Of a stretch of DNA of 34,348 nt, positions 1-10,102 are shown piece after piece. The notes beneath the pieces are model-generated. The model had not been told where the DNA came from, searched no databases, and saw only the letters and a program-made list of their open reading frames with translations. The translations under genes and the position numbers were made by a program. The DNA lies in contig SGPL01000278.1 of the NCBI GenBank assembly GCA_004802705.1, positions 1-34,348 on the forward strand, written 5' to 3'. How positions within the stretch are numbered: the first letter of the stretch is position 1; each line of letters opens with the position of its first letter. Source of the stretch: Bondarzewia mesenterica. Lineage: Eukaryota > Basidiomycota > Agaricomycetes > Russulales > Bondarzewiaceae.

Positions 1-1158
1 CAGTCGAGACCCCGAGCTTCCGTGCCTCCTCGAGTACTGAGATACATGGCCTCCCTTCAATCAATCTTCACCTCCTCGTCAACCTCCACCTCCGCATCCT
101 TTCTGCCGCCATCACCACTGCCAGCAGCGACCTGCGTATTCTCATCAGCATGCGCACCGGGCGCTCGGGCACTTTCAGACCTCGCATCCTCTCGCATCCT
201 CAAAACGCCTACCGCCCATCGCACAGCATCCATTAAATCTGTGCTGTATCCACCCACAATGTCTGACCCGAGCCCGACGTGCATGCCACAGTGCGGACAC
301 ATAGGCTGGGCTGAAAAGTAAGCGTTGAACATTGAAGAGCGGGCAATGTGCGAGAGCCGTCCCGTGTGGGGACAGGTGCGCCAGTTGGGTCGGCGACAGG
401 AAAGTGCAGTGCACTTGAATCGTGCGCGAGCCCAATAGATGTGCCTGCAAGGAGGAAGGACAAGCGGCGTGAAGTAAATTATTAAGTCGACGTGGGGGAT
501 CTTGGGACGAGGGTGACTTACTCAGTCGAACACGTCGATGTTCTCGGCACCACGTTGGGTACGGACGCAGCCGACTTGTTCGCGCACTTTGGTGAAGTGG
601 CTCTGAATGCGGACACCTGTGCGCGCAGCCAGCTCGCTGAGGCCATGCAGGAGTGCATCAGCACAGGTCAGCATGAAACGCGGCGTGAGCTCGGGCTCGA
701 CGAGGCGCATGTGGGGTGGGAGGTCTGCGGTGAGCGCGGTCATGTGGTCGATGAAGGACGAGGCGGCGATAATGTTGATGTGGGGGATCTCAGGATGAGG
801 GTGACTTACTCGGTCGAACACGTCAATGTCCTTGGTGCCGCGTTAGGTATGGATGCAGTCGACTTAGTCGTGCGCTTCGGCGAAGCGACTCTGAATGTGG
901 GGTGACTTACTCGGTCGAATGTGTCGATGTCCTCGGCGCCGCGTTGGGTACAGACGCAGTCGACTTGGTCGCGCGCTTCGGTGAGGTGACTCTGAATGTG
1001 GACACCTGTTCGTGTGGTCAGCTCGCCGAGGCCTTGCAGGTCAGCACGAAATGCGGCGTGAGCACGGGCTCGACGAGGCGCATGTGGGGTGGGCAGTCTG
1101 CGGTGAGCACGGTCATGCGGTCGATGAAGGACGAGGCAGCGATGATGGCTTGGTAGGA
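1..1158 (-). pseudogene. guanine deaminase pseudogene, 5' truncated, runs off left edge
   Basis: Intact relatives hydrolyse guanine to xanthine in purine salvage using an amidohydrolase metal centre. Seen on the minus strand: an exon with TPRFMLTCADALLHGLSEL and IQSHF (about 819-525), a donor GTAAGT, then an acceptor at about 455 followed by TIQVHCTFLSPTQLAHL, GTALAHCPL and, in another frame, FSAQPMCPHCGMHVGLGSD. These fit the C-terminal half of the family. The N-terminal half with the first HxH metal site is missing beyond 1158. Disabling changes: TGA at 522-524 where the neighbouring copy has CGA before the donor; a frame change near 325-335 from an imperfect 7-base duplication; TGA at 57-59 where the family usually has Trp. 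The 5' exon exists in three copies. The identity is solid and the pseudogene status very likely. Confidence 0.85.
499..1158. repeat. tandem triplication of one guanine deaminase exon
   Basis: Three head-to-tail copies begin (plus strand) with GGTGACTTACTC, the reverse complement of an exon end plus its GTAAGT donor. They start near 511, 810 and 901. The first and third span most of the exon; the middle is only about 100 bases and fuses directly to the third. The middle copy carries TAA where the first has CAA. The third lacks about 16 bases between short CAGG/AGG repeats, which shifts the frame. The copies differ at many positions, so the amplification is not recent. Confidence 0.85.
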
Positions 1159-3792
1159 GGTGTTGTTCAGTGTGCTTATATTCTTTTCAATACATTACCA
1201 TAGCTGATACCCTGTCACGTGCTCAGTTGGACCTAGGAGAATATCTGAAATGTAAAATTTTACCTTTGATGAGGTTACGGGGTCTATGCATGAGCGGCAA
1301 TGTCCGGAACAAACAATGACTCTATAAGGAAGGTGATGTTACCATTTTTGTAGCTGGTCTCTCTCGGATTCCATATAAAAGGCCCCCCGGCCCCGGACAG
1401 GTCGAGTAGTGCCCGGTTGTGATCCACCAGCAGGACGCCAGTCCGAGGCCCGAGGTAGGGTTTTTTGTCCACCAGTCGCCTCCCCTGTATGGGAGGTCGA
1501 GTCTGTCCACCACCTGCATTTCAAACTCCGTGTTCACCATGCACGTCCATCAATTGTCTACTTGTGAGCCACTGTGAATGTGCCCCATGGCATCTTGTGG
1601 CAAGCAAGTATGGCATTTGTCTTCTCGTCTTTATCCTGTTAATATACAGGTAAGTCTGCCACTCAGTTTTTTTTTTCGTCAAAATTCCCCCTCTTTCACT
1701 CAATGTCTCTTCCTACTGACTCCCATTCAAAATCTCGCTTTGCACATACACCGTCTGCAGCATTTATCATGTTGATTTCCCCGTCCTGTGTACACTTACT
1801 GGCTAACAACAACATCTGTGAAATTTCACAGAGATATTTTGATGATGTTCTTGGTTACATGCTGTTGCACAAGAAGCGGTTAGTTTTGGCAGTTGAGGCC
1901 ATAGGGCAGTCTAAGACATCGGTCAACGATGAAGATAATAGCTTGGAGTAGCAGACTGGGTAAATAGATATAAAATACATCATCTGTGAATTTTTGCGCA
2001 TTTTTTGGATTTTTTTTCTGAAATTTTTAGAGGTTGAGTAATTTACCCACCAGTCCCGCCAAAAAAGTTGAGGTTGGGTCACCTCATGGTAGGGAATTTC
2101 CTTATTTGGGTAGCATTTTTGTCCACCAGCTCAGAGCCGGAAGGCCAAAAAATCTGACCCGACCTCACCCCCTATTATCAGGGGTCCTACTCAAGCCAGT
2201 CGAGCTGTCACTCCTGTCACACTCATCCTGTTTTGGTCTCTTTTTCAAAAGACTTGAGTCTCAAGCACCAGATTGAACTTCAATACCATTGCTTATCTTT
2301 CACAAAATGTTCTTTAGGAGCCTCTCAATATAATTGAATTTTTTTGGTATTAATATTGACTCAAATTTCACATATAATTGAGTGACAAAAGTTGTAATCA
2401 TGCAATTTGGGTCATTTTGAGGATGAATCCAAGTGCTATTCTACAACCACCTCACTGGCACACACAGAAATTTCAAGCAATGGTCCTTACATATGAAAGA
2501 ATATTCATACTAAAGAGGTAATGAAAATCTTCAAAATTGCATGAGTTATTAGCAGGTGGATCAAGGAATGGGGTAAGATCAAGGACTGGGTCAACACTGT
2601 ATCCTGGGTAAATTTAACTTAATTTAATATCCTATTAATTTGCAAGCGTATAAGAGAAAAGTCGTGGAGTGTCAAACTTAAACACCTTCCAAAAAAGGAT
2701 ACCAACGCTCAGATCTTGTGCCTCGTCAGAACATCGGGGAATTGAAGGGGAAATGACAAACAAATAAAAATGAATATAAGCTAAATAATATATGAAAAAA
2801 GCCCAAGAATTATAGATGAATCGGTCATGCAAGGTCAAGGTGTGTGTAGTTGATGAAAACTAAAAACTGACACAAGATGGTGAGGAACGATAATGCAACG
2901 CCAGACCTGTCAAAGTTCGCCAGCAGCATCAGACGCCACAAGAATGACAATAGCTTGTAGGGTTGGAAAATAAATGCCACAATAACAACGACTTGGTAAA
3001 TTTTGTCAGACTAGTGGCGAAAGGCGCACGTAATTAAGAATGAGGATATATTGCCCATGGTGACTAGCTATCTAATTATGTACAGGGTTGGCGAAAACCG
3101 CAAGCACTGTCATACTGACAGGACCGCGCGAGTCATGTCAGGTCGATAGCAGTTTGCCATGCATTTTGAATCAGTGTCTAAGAGGCAGTGATTGAGCACA
3201 TAAATAACAGAAATAGCGAACTGAAGATAGTACCTAGCTATACCATGTACTAGGGCGTTGGCGAAAAGTGCAACCATTGTCGAGCTGACTTCACTTGCGC
3301 GGTGGGGTCAACTCTACAGCAGTTGATTACGCATTGCCGCATTGTGTCTGGGATCCGTTAGTTGTGCATGTCAAGAAGAATAGGGTTCAGTGCCTACTCT
3401 TACAAATGGCAGTGATGTTTGTGGAATTCACAATTAAATGCGGGATGTTGGCACTAGCTTACCCGTTGACTCTTTCCGCGAAAGGAGCCTCATGCCTTAG
3501 TGGCACATCTCTGAAAGTTCAGGGATGCACAGATGAACAATAATAGCAGGTGGTGATCACCACTAACTCACCTTGCAATCGAGACTGATGTTGTGGACAC
3601 CCACAATTAATGTTGGCTTACTGAAGTATGATACGCAGCACAGCGCGAGTATCACTCCGACAATGATAAATCAGCAGGTGTCTGGATGACTATATACCTC
3701 TCATTCGACCTCTGGGCGGTAGCAGAATGAACAATTGCATCACTGCATGGGTAGACAAATTGTAAAATAGGATATACGTCGTCTGCAAACCT
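1159..3792. other. no gene seen; AT-richer interspersed sequence
   Basis: No reading frame here has convincing protein features or splice structure. A TATA-like CATATAAAAGG lies near 1370-1380 without a recognisable gene after it. TTTTTGTCCACCAG occurs near 1465 and 2117. An imperfect inverted repeat pairs TGAGGTTGGGTCA near 2068 with TGACCCGACCTCA near 2153. These may be scraps of old elements, but I cannot name a family. Confidence 0.5.
3083..3345 (+). repeat. two diverged tandem repeat units of about 170 bases
   Basis: GTTGGCGAAAA starts near 3087 and again near 3257. The bases after it stay similar for about 90 positions: GCAA, TGTC, CTGAC, a GCGCG-like stretch, CAGCAGTT or TAGCAGTTT, GCAT, then TGTGTCT or AGTGTCT. 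Weaker echoes occur near 3020 (GTGGCGAAAGGCGCA) and 3445 (GATGTTGGCA). The similarity was judged by eye and is moderate. The unit has no coding potential I can see. Confidence 0.4.
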
Positions 3793-5168
3793 TCATGCAC
3801 CAGTACCAGCTTCACTCCCTGGTTCTGTTGCTGCTAATGCCGCCGCCGCCGCCGCTTTCCTCTGCGCCCGCTTCTCCTTTATCTTCGCTAGTGCACTGTT
3901 CTTTGGCACCAGACGTTGAGCTGATGAATAACTTGGAAAGACCTGACTGAGGGACAAATAGCTTAGCAGGTAGTTCATTCTGCGAGAAAGTTGACAAAGG
4001 CGAATATATACCGGTTCCACCAGACTACCAGCGCCTCAACCTCTTCCCTCTCCTCTGCATCATCGAATAAGTCCAGTACACTATTGTAGAAANGTTCNGA
4101 GTCGGTGNCGGTGTCTGTCCTAGAAAACACGGCCGAAGATGAAAGAGCAAACCGAACCTGTGCTTGTTTAACGGGTATTAAAGACGAGAAAAGGAATGGC
4201 ATCGATCGCACCTGAGTAGCTATGTAAGCTATCGATGCCAGGGTGACACAGGTCATCCCGTGAATGCGAGCATTGCCGGATCTCGTTGCCTTGACTTCCT
4301 TCTCAACGGAGCTCGGGGACGTGAAGACATGCTTGAAAGCCTGTGCGGATGGTTGTTAAAACTGTGAGCAAAGCTGTAGAAGGGGAAGAAAAGGCCATCA
4401 CTCACTGATATAAGGAGCTGGCTCCTGAATAGTCCTTTCCACAGTTCTTCGGGATCGTACGTGTCTCTAGCGTACAGGAATATCGGCCATTGGTCACCGG
4501 CGACCGCCAGTTCCCCGCTTTTGAGTTGTGCTTGTGTTCTACATGGCATGAGCCGCACAATGTGCAGGCAATACAAAAAAGACGTACTCTGGATTCTTCC
4601 ACTCCAAGCCAGCTGGGCAAAGAAGTGATCCGGTAACATTGTGATTGAAGCCACGATCTATCTTGACGTTGCGACCAATTGGCGGATTGAGTACTTCACC
4701 CTTAGGCGTGATCCAGTCTAGCACTGGTCCCTTAATGCTCTTCGTGTCGTCGGCCCTGGCGCTACTGGCACCTTTCTGTATCTTGAGTAGCATTCAGTCA
4801 ACATCAATATAGGGACAACGTTGTCATTTGCCGTACCAGTTCTGCGATGCCTACGATATCCTCATCCGATCCCTCCATGAGGCGCTCCTCCAGACGTGGT
4901 ACCATCTGCAGCAGTGTCTGAAATATGCAGTGCTCCCGCCTCTGCCTACCAAACTGGGTAAGTGAATGAGCGGACCAAGACATTCAGCGAGACTCCTGTA
5001 TAATAATCTAGAACCACAACGTACTCACTAGTAAATGTCTCCTCAGGCTCTTCTGCGAGTTCGCCCAAACGCAAGATCCCATTCGTAAGGAGCGCTTGAA
5101 CGTTGCACAGAGCATGTACGGTCCATCCGAAATGGCGACCATGATGCACTAGTGGGTCAGTGAAGCAC
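3793..5168 (-). CDS. DUF6698-like protein, spliced, 5' end not found
   Basis: Exons inferred on the minus strand: 5168-5029, about 4950-4837, 4781-4588, 4538-4406, 4340-4212, 4157-4012 and 3946-3793. Five introns (3947-4011, 4158-4211, 4341-4405, 4539-4587, 4782-4836; 49-65 bases) join frames exactly. Order of recognisable blocks: HHGRHFGWTVHALCNVQALL, LLQMVP and EGSDEDIV, DDTKSIKGPVLDWITP, GFNH and LLCPAGLEW, GDQWPIFLYA, ASIAYIATQ, VRFALSSSAVFSRTDT, FYNSVLDLF, WWNR, YSSAQRLVP, then a basic Ala-rich tail. This is the pattern of an Agaricomycete family of unknown function that I remember as DUF6698. The junction near 5028/4950 does not keep frame with the obvious sites, so that intron is uncertain or carries an indel. 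No N-terminal exon is visible upstream of 5168, where a minisatellite begins. Three Ns fall in 4093-4108. Confidence 0.7.
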
Positions 5169-5197
5169 CTAACAAAAAAACAGAGTGATCAATCTGT

Positions 5198-5297
5198 ATG
5201 GTAAAGACTGGCAGGTGTGTACAGTAAAGACTGGCAATGGTGTACGGTAAAGTTTGGAAGTTGTGTAAGGTAAAGAGGTAAAGATTGGCAGTTGCAC
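5198..5297. repeat. minisatellite, about 23-base unit
   Basis: Units start near 5198, 5221 and 5244 (23 bases each, core GGTAAAGACTGGCA). A truncated GGTAAAG follows at 5269, and a last diverged unit at 5276-5297. The array sits directly upstream of the first recognisable exon of the minus-strand DUF6698-like gene. Confidence 0.8.
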
Positions 5298-5532
5298 AAG
5301 ACGTACAGTTTCTTCCTAGGGCCTAATTGCAAGGCATTTGGTCATTTAGTTCCCACATCAGATGCAGCCATAGATACAAATTGAAGGAATTGACAGACAG
5401 AGATCAGCAACAACAGAGGGGGGACTTGAGACCGGAAAAGACGGACTTCAACACTCGGCCATTGTCCATTCATAAGACTGTTAAATAAGTCGTGAGTATG
5501 GCTCCAAATGACTCGAACCTGGTTGACAGGTC

Positions 5533-5580
5533 GAGTCACTATGAATTNGAGTCACTATGATTTCGAGTCACTATGAATTG
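5533..5580. repeat. three perfect-phase 16-base direct repeats
   Basis: GAGTCACTATGAATT-N, GAGTCACTATGATTTC and GAGTCACTATGAATTG follow without spacing. The array lies about 140 bases before the plus-strand gene at 5719 and upstream of the minus-strand gene. TGACTC-like or TCACTA boxes could bind a factor, but no function can be shown from sequence. Confidence 0.75.
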
Positions 5581-5718
5581 ACGTCGGTTAGAGGAGCATC
5601 CAGTGTGAACGCGGCGCCTATGGCCTCCATGTAGAAACCTATATATGGACCGCCAAAGTGTTGTCAGTATTGTCAGCACACCCAGTTGCTACTCAGTCCA
5701 CCGAGCAGGCGATCCATC

Positions 5719-6657
5719 ATGTCTAATCCGTCTGACCAACTGCTCCTCATCACCAGACCTGCTCTTCATCGTCATTACCTCCNTCGGATTCAATCCTCCT
5801 TAAACCGAGTTTTACAATACAACCCTCACAGCGACAGGCTGAGTGAATGGGCATGGTGCGTATACGATCATCTCCTGCGGGCACTTAGCGGTGTCTGAAC
5901 GACTGTTCTTTCAAGGCCTGTTGAAGGGAACGNGCGGGTAACTCCGTCGGCTCTGCGTGACTATCGTCTGTCACACAGATTCCTCGGCCCGTGCTGCCTG
6001 TGCCCACTTTTTGCTCCAGAGGGCCAGCGAGCGTTCACTGAGGCTGCAATATTTATGCTGACATCCNGCAGTCGGACTGGTCAGTACGTCGCACAGTGTG
6101 CGCAAGACGAGTGCGGGTACAAAGTGTTCATGGAAAAATTGTATGAAAAGAGCGGCGTACTAGTGCGCAGGTATCCAGCTCGAGGTATGCCATCCACCCG
6201 ACTGTACGGACTCATTTTTGGATCTGATGGATGGTGTGCAGCTCCAGGAGAACAGCGCCCTCCTCGTGTGCTGCATTGTTCAGAAGAGTNGACCGTTCCT
6301 TTCTCTAGACGGCCACTGAAGAGAACCTATGCACTGCTAGGTCAGCATTTAGGCTCAGCGGCATTCTGGATGACTAGACNTAGACTTAACTGANGCACTG
6401 CAGACTTAAACGACGCTGCTATGCCGGTACGGCAGGCGCCGCCTGTGCGTCATACGACGGATCCATTCCTACAACTTGACACCGCCGTTCAGCCGGGGCT
6501 GACCNGATCTCACTTCAAGGCCCTGTTTGCCCAGTGCGGCGCTTGCGGTTTAGTCACGACCCGCCGCACTTTCGGCAACCACTACTGTCAGACCGAGGTT
6601 ATAGATCTGACCGGCGATAACGAGGTAACAGACGCNGAACTCACCGAGGAGAATTGA
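5719..6657 (+). CDS. small Cys-rich protein with two zinc-binding-like motifs and a SUMO-interacting-like motif
   Basis: Exons 5719-5855, 5916-6340 and 6404-6657 give 271 residues. The introns are 60 bases (donor GTGCGT) and 63 bases (donor GTCAGC, acceptor CTGCAG); both are multiples of three and contain the only in-frame stops (TGA at 5896 and 6391), which supports splicing over decay. The first Cys block reads GPCCLCP, followed about 30 residues later by GQYVAQCAQDECGY, an arrangement reminiscent of a GRF-type zinc ribbon. A second block (CGAC then HYC) has CX2CX11HXC spacing. The C-terminal tail contains VIDLTGDNE, a typical SUMO-interacting motif followed by acidic residues. I do not recognise the family. 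The Ulp1-type protease gene lies about 0.8 kb away on the other strand. Start chosen at the ATG of MSNPSDQ; an in-frame non-ATG extension exists upstream. Confidence 0.65.
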
Positions 6658-6718
6658 ATCAGGATTGTCTATGGGTGGGTATGTGAGGAAACGGAAGGCG
6701 CTAGATATATAAATAAGA

Positions 6719-7222
6719 TTATCCGATTGTTTTTGGTTTCCTTTTTGTGCGAGGAAAAAACACCGCCCTTGTGTTAAAGTAGAACCCAGTTGATGTCAGT
6801 ACATAATCCACGTTCGGTGAAGAGACCCACAGCGTATCGTTCTCGTTGGGATCGTGCTCCGGAACTTGTGTGGTGTAGGACTGATGATACAGTCCGAACT
6901 TATTGCGCATATACTTGAGAATTTTCCTAACGCAGGAGAGCATCGAGGTGGAACCCAGGGGAACCTTGGCTCGCTGATGGTGCACTGGTTGATGAGAGGT
7001 CACACGATGAGGACGCAGTCGGCTCGGCTTCAAACTGAGAGAGGGGCTGGGAGGGTGGAGGGAGTGCGGCAGGAGGATCGGGTAGGACATCTCGATAGCA
7101 TCTGGGCATTGAAAGGTTTTGAAGGCGAAGTCCGGCGGGAGTTGTGTAGGATGGATGGAGGACTGTTGAGGCGAAAACTCGGCACAAAGAGTCGCTATGT
7201 CGGACATGGGGATGCACGGCAT
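6719..7222 (-). pseudogene. fragment resembling the leader of an Agaricomycete transposase
   Basis: A 167-codon frame. Its first part (MSDIATLCAEF, then Pro/Ser-rich) is low complexity. The middle carries KYMRNKFGLYHQSY and PEHDPNENDTL. A near-NKFGLY motif followed by a DP-containing acidic stretch, after a Pro-rich leader, is something I associate with large Plavaka/KDZ-type transposase proteins of mushrooms. Nothing of a catalytic domain follows; the frame stops at 6719 and a different gene ends at 7479. It may be a truncated leftover or an unrelated small gene. Confidence 0.35.
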
Positions 7223-7478
7223 GCTGCAACATACAGCAGCGATACAGATCTAAGTAGATATGGTAGCGAGATTAAAGAGCGCTAGCCCAAGCGTCAATCT
7301 ATAGAAGAGTAAGTGAAAACATATATTTACGCTTTTGGGAAAAGTGCATGTACAGGATGAGATAGACAACGCAGGGAAGAGAAGGTCAACACAGAAAAAA
7401 AGACACGAATTGAGAGCACCATAATGAATCTCAGTAGTCGGTGTGAAGGTAATCGTCATCCGCCAGATTGGGCTCACA

Positions 7479-10008
7479 TCAATCCAAGTATTCCTCCTCT
7501 GAATCAGCATCGAAGTCATATCCCGCCTTCTTGAGAGCGTCGAGTTGCTCCCGGGGTGCGGATCTCCCGGCGATGATGACTCCCACTCTTGTGCCCTCAA
7601 TCCTCTCGACCGCCTCGGTGAAGTAGTCCTTCACATCCTCTCGAACCTTCTGATTGCCCAGCTTCTCCAAAACACCCTTCTTCTCCCACTTCCTCAATTT
7701 CTCGTCCACGTGCCACACGTCCTTTTTCAAATCCTCCATGACCTCGTCAACATTCTCGAAGAGATAGACAAACTCCTGGATTTTACCCCAGATTGTGTTG
7801 CCCAGAGTCGGTGCTTGACAGGACTTGATGCCCAACGGTCGCTGCTTTGTATTTTTCTTCGCTTTCTTCGGCTTTTTCTTTAGTTGAGGAACTGCCATGA
7901 CCGGGGCGGCATCAGATATCCATGGGGATGTTTGGTCCCAAGAATGGGTCAGGTCACTCGGCGCCTGAGGCCAGGAGTTGACTACAGGCCATGCCACTGA
8001 CTGGATTTCATCCCGTTCGCTGAAGATAGCATTTTGCGGTGGAGTCGAGGCATCGTGTGTGGTGCCTGTTGTTGAATGGGAGGGTGAAGGGAATATTTCA
8101 CCCGATGAGAGGGGATTGCTGTGTATGTATGCCGATGAGGGCGTGCCCTGTGTCCTGTGCCAGTCGTCCATGAGGTCCAAAATATGATTTTTGAGTGTCT
8201 GCCATTCGCGAGGAACACAGTCAGCCTGCCAGAGAGTATCGAGATCTGTGGCAGACAGATTGTCATTTGCCCTAGTCTGGGATGAACACCGAGGTCTTAT
8301 CAATTGGGAATCTTGCACTGCGGAGGAACTAGGTGCACCTACCCATATTTTCATCATCAGCATGGAGGCATGAGCAANGAAGATGCGAACGAGATGGATA
8401 ATATGCACGCCGCAGTCAACCGACCCGANNCGCTGTCGCGGTACCTGCTTGTATTGATTCATTCAGCGAGGACNTCAGGATAAGGCGATGTGATCACTAA
8501 CCTTGACCTGAATATGTGCTGGAGGGAAGAGAAGTTCCCGTTTCTGAGTGGTCAGCGCCTCCGCCCACAGCCAGTAGCACAATCGGCGCGCTGGGTCCTT
8601 AGAAGTCTGCCAATCGACATATGTGGAAGTCTTCTTCAGCGTGCAGCATGATCGACCAAGAGAATCAAAAATGAGGATTTTTGTCCTGGTATACCATCAG
8701 ATTGTACNCGCAAATGAGGAATGTGAAAACTTACCCGTCCTCNAATTGCTTTGAGGATGCACNAGAGTCCAAAGTCCAGCCTACAGGTTGAGCTGATTGA
8801 AGAGAATACACCGTGCCACAAGTGTTCGACGGCTTCTCGAGCATCCTGCTTGGGTCGGTGATAATTGCAAGGTACCAGTGTGACTCGTCGCTGACGCCGA
8901 CTATCAGCCAACTCCGTGGTGAGAACAAAAAGAGAAAGAGAGAAACTTGCACTTCATAGATCAGTATTATAAGGAACCTCTTGGTGAAGACATCCACCTT
9001 CNTCGTGTACCTCTTGACGCTGTTATAGCCTTCAGAACTGCAAAGGTATAAGAGTCGAGATTATAAACCGATAAAGCNGTGAAGGACTTACATCTTCTCG
9101 AAGAAGAATGGGCTGAATACGTGTATTTNCATGGCTAAAATAGGATCNAGGGCGTTGAGGTCATTGTACCACAATCTGCACATGTGGGCTGTCAGGCTGT
9201 AAGTTCCCCAAAGCAGATGATGTATTACTCACTTCAAAGCACATTCNATGAGATTGTCATTGAGGCGTCGATCGGGCTCCAATCGAGAAAGTTCTCCTGC
9301 ACCAATATGCACCCCACCAGTACCGTGGAATGGGTATCGGAATCCTGGAGGGATGTCGTCGATGGACAGTTGGGTTGGATTGGGATCCAGCAATCGAGGA
9401 GCAGCTACAGCATCNGGTGAATGAGGGCNTGACGAGTGAAGACGCGCTATAGANGAGGTTGCGGCNGCATTTCGACCTNGCTGCGTTGGTGANGCTAGAT
9501 TGGTCNNTCGAGAGTCGTNCCCTGGAGANGATGTCTTAAGGCNCTTGCTGGTCNATCGGGAAGTGGCTATAGCATGAAGCGAATGATGGCNGACAAGTGA
9601 GGATGCGCTGTAGACGAGATCGCAGCGGCATTTTGACCTAGCTGTNTCAGTGACGCCAGGTTGGCCGGTCGAGAATCGCGCCTTGAGGATGATATCTTAA
9701 GGCATTTGCTGGTCTGTTGGCCCTTTGTGGATGTGNTGTCTTGAGCTCNCTTTTTTGCCGACNANNCGTTGGTTGGCTCAGAATCGCAGGTAGGGNGAGA
9801 GGCCACCTGAGNGTCACTATTAGTTTGCCTGCTGCAGNGTTAGCCTGTTGCAGCATTATAGTCNTATTTAATGAGTCAAATGGTTGGACAGGGAAATTAC
9901 TTACAATGACGGCAAGCCCAAGGCCTCNCNCATGTCAGCNNGCATCTCTGCGGATGGAGCATGTTGCATGTNCTGGTATAACGTTGCCTCCNTGACAGTG
10001 TAAAGCAT
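7479..10008 (-). CDS. Ulp1-type (C48) SUMO protease-like protein
   Basis: Ulp1 enzymes mature SUMO and remove it from targets; in mushrooms, relatives are often carried by DNA transposons. The catalytic triad is visible: His in SHWYLAII (about 8882-8860), Asp in IFDSLG (about 8670), Gln and Cys in VPRQ..GSVDCGVHIIHL (about 8444-8395). Upstream blocks DIPPGFRYPFHGTGG, RLNDNLIE and IHVFSPFFFEKM are the usual N-terminal part of the domain. Introns with good sites and phase: 9845-9904, 9176-9232, 9038-9091, 8686-8734 and 8445-8501. A further intron near 8891-8952 is uncertain because its obvious sites do not keep frame. The tail of about 250 residues is lysine-rich, then probably coiled coil, then acidic (DSEEEYLD). 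Chosen start is ATG at 10008 (MLYTV). Many Ns fall in exon 2, which also carries a duplicated segment and a frame ambiguity, so integrity is unproven. Confidence 0.75.
9418..9718. repeat. 161-base tandem duplication within Ulp1 exon 2
   Basis: Matching landmarks are offset by 161 bases: GACGCGCTATAG at 9441 and GATGCGCTGTAG at 9602; ATGTCTTAAGGC at 9531 and ATATCTTAAGGC at 9692. On the minus strand both copies encode variants of NLA..TQ.G.NAAA.SS in the disordered region before the protease domain. One copy appears to have lost a base relative to the other, with Ns nearby, so the reading frame across the repeat is unsettled. Confidence 0.75.
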
Positions 10009-10102
10009 TTTCACGATTGGCGGTGGTGANGNNGACACTGGAATTTGAAAAAAATGAGAAGGATCTCCCCGAGAGACTGGGAGAGACACGGCGATGGTGG
10101 TG

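Noticed and set aside
22..321. Plus-strand open frame of 99 codons at the left end
   Set aside because: It is the shadow of the guanine deaminase relic on the minus strand and begins at a GTG-type start.
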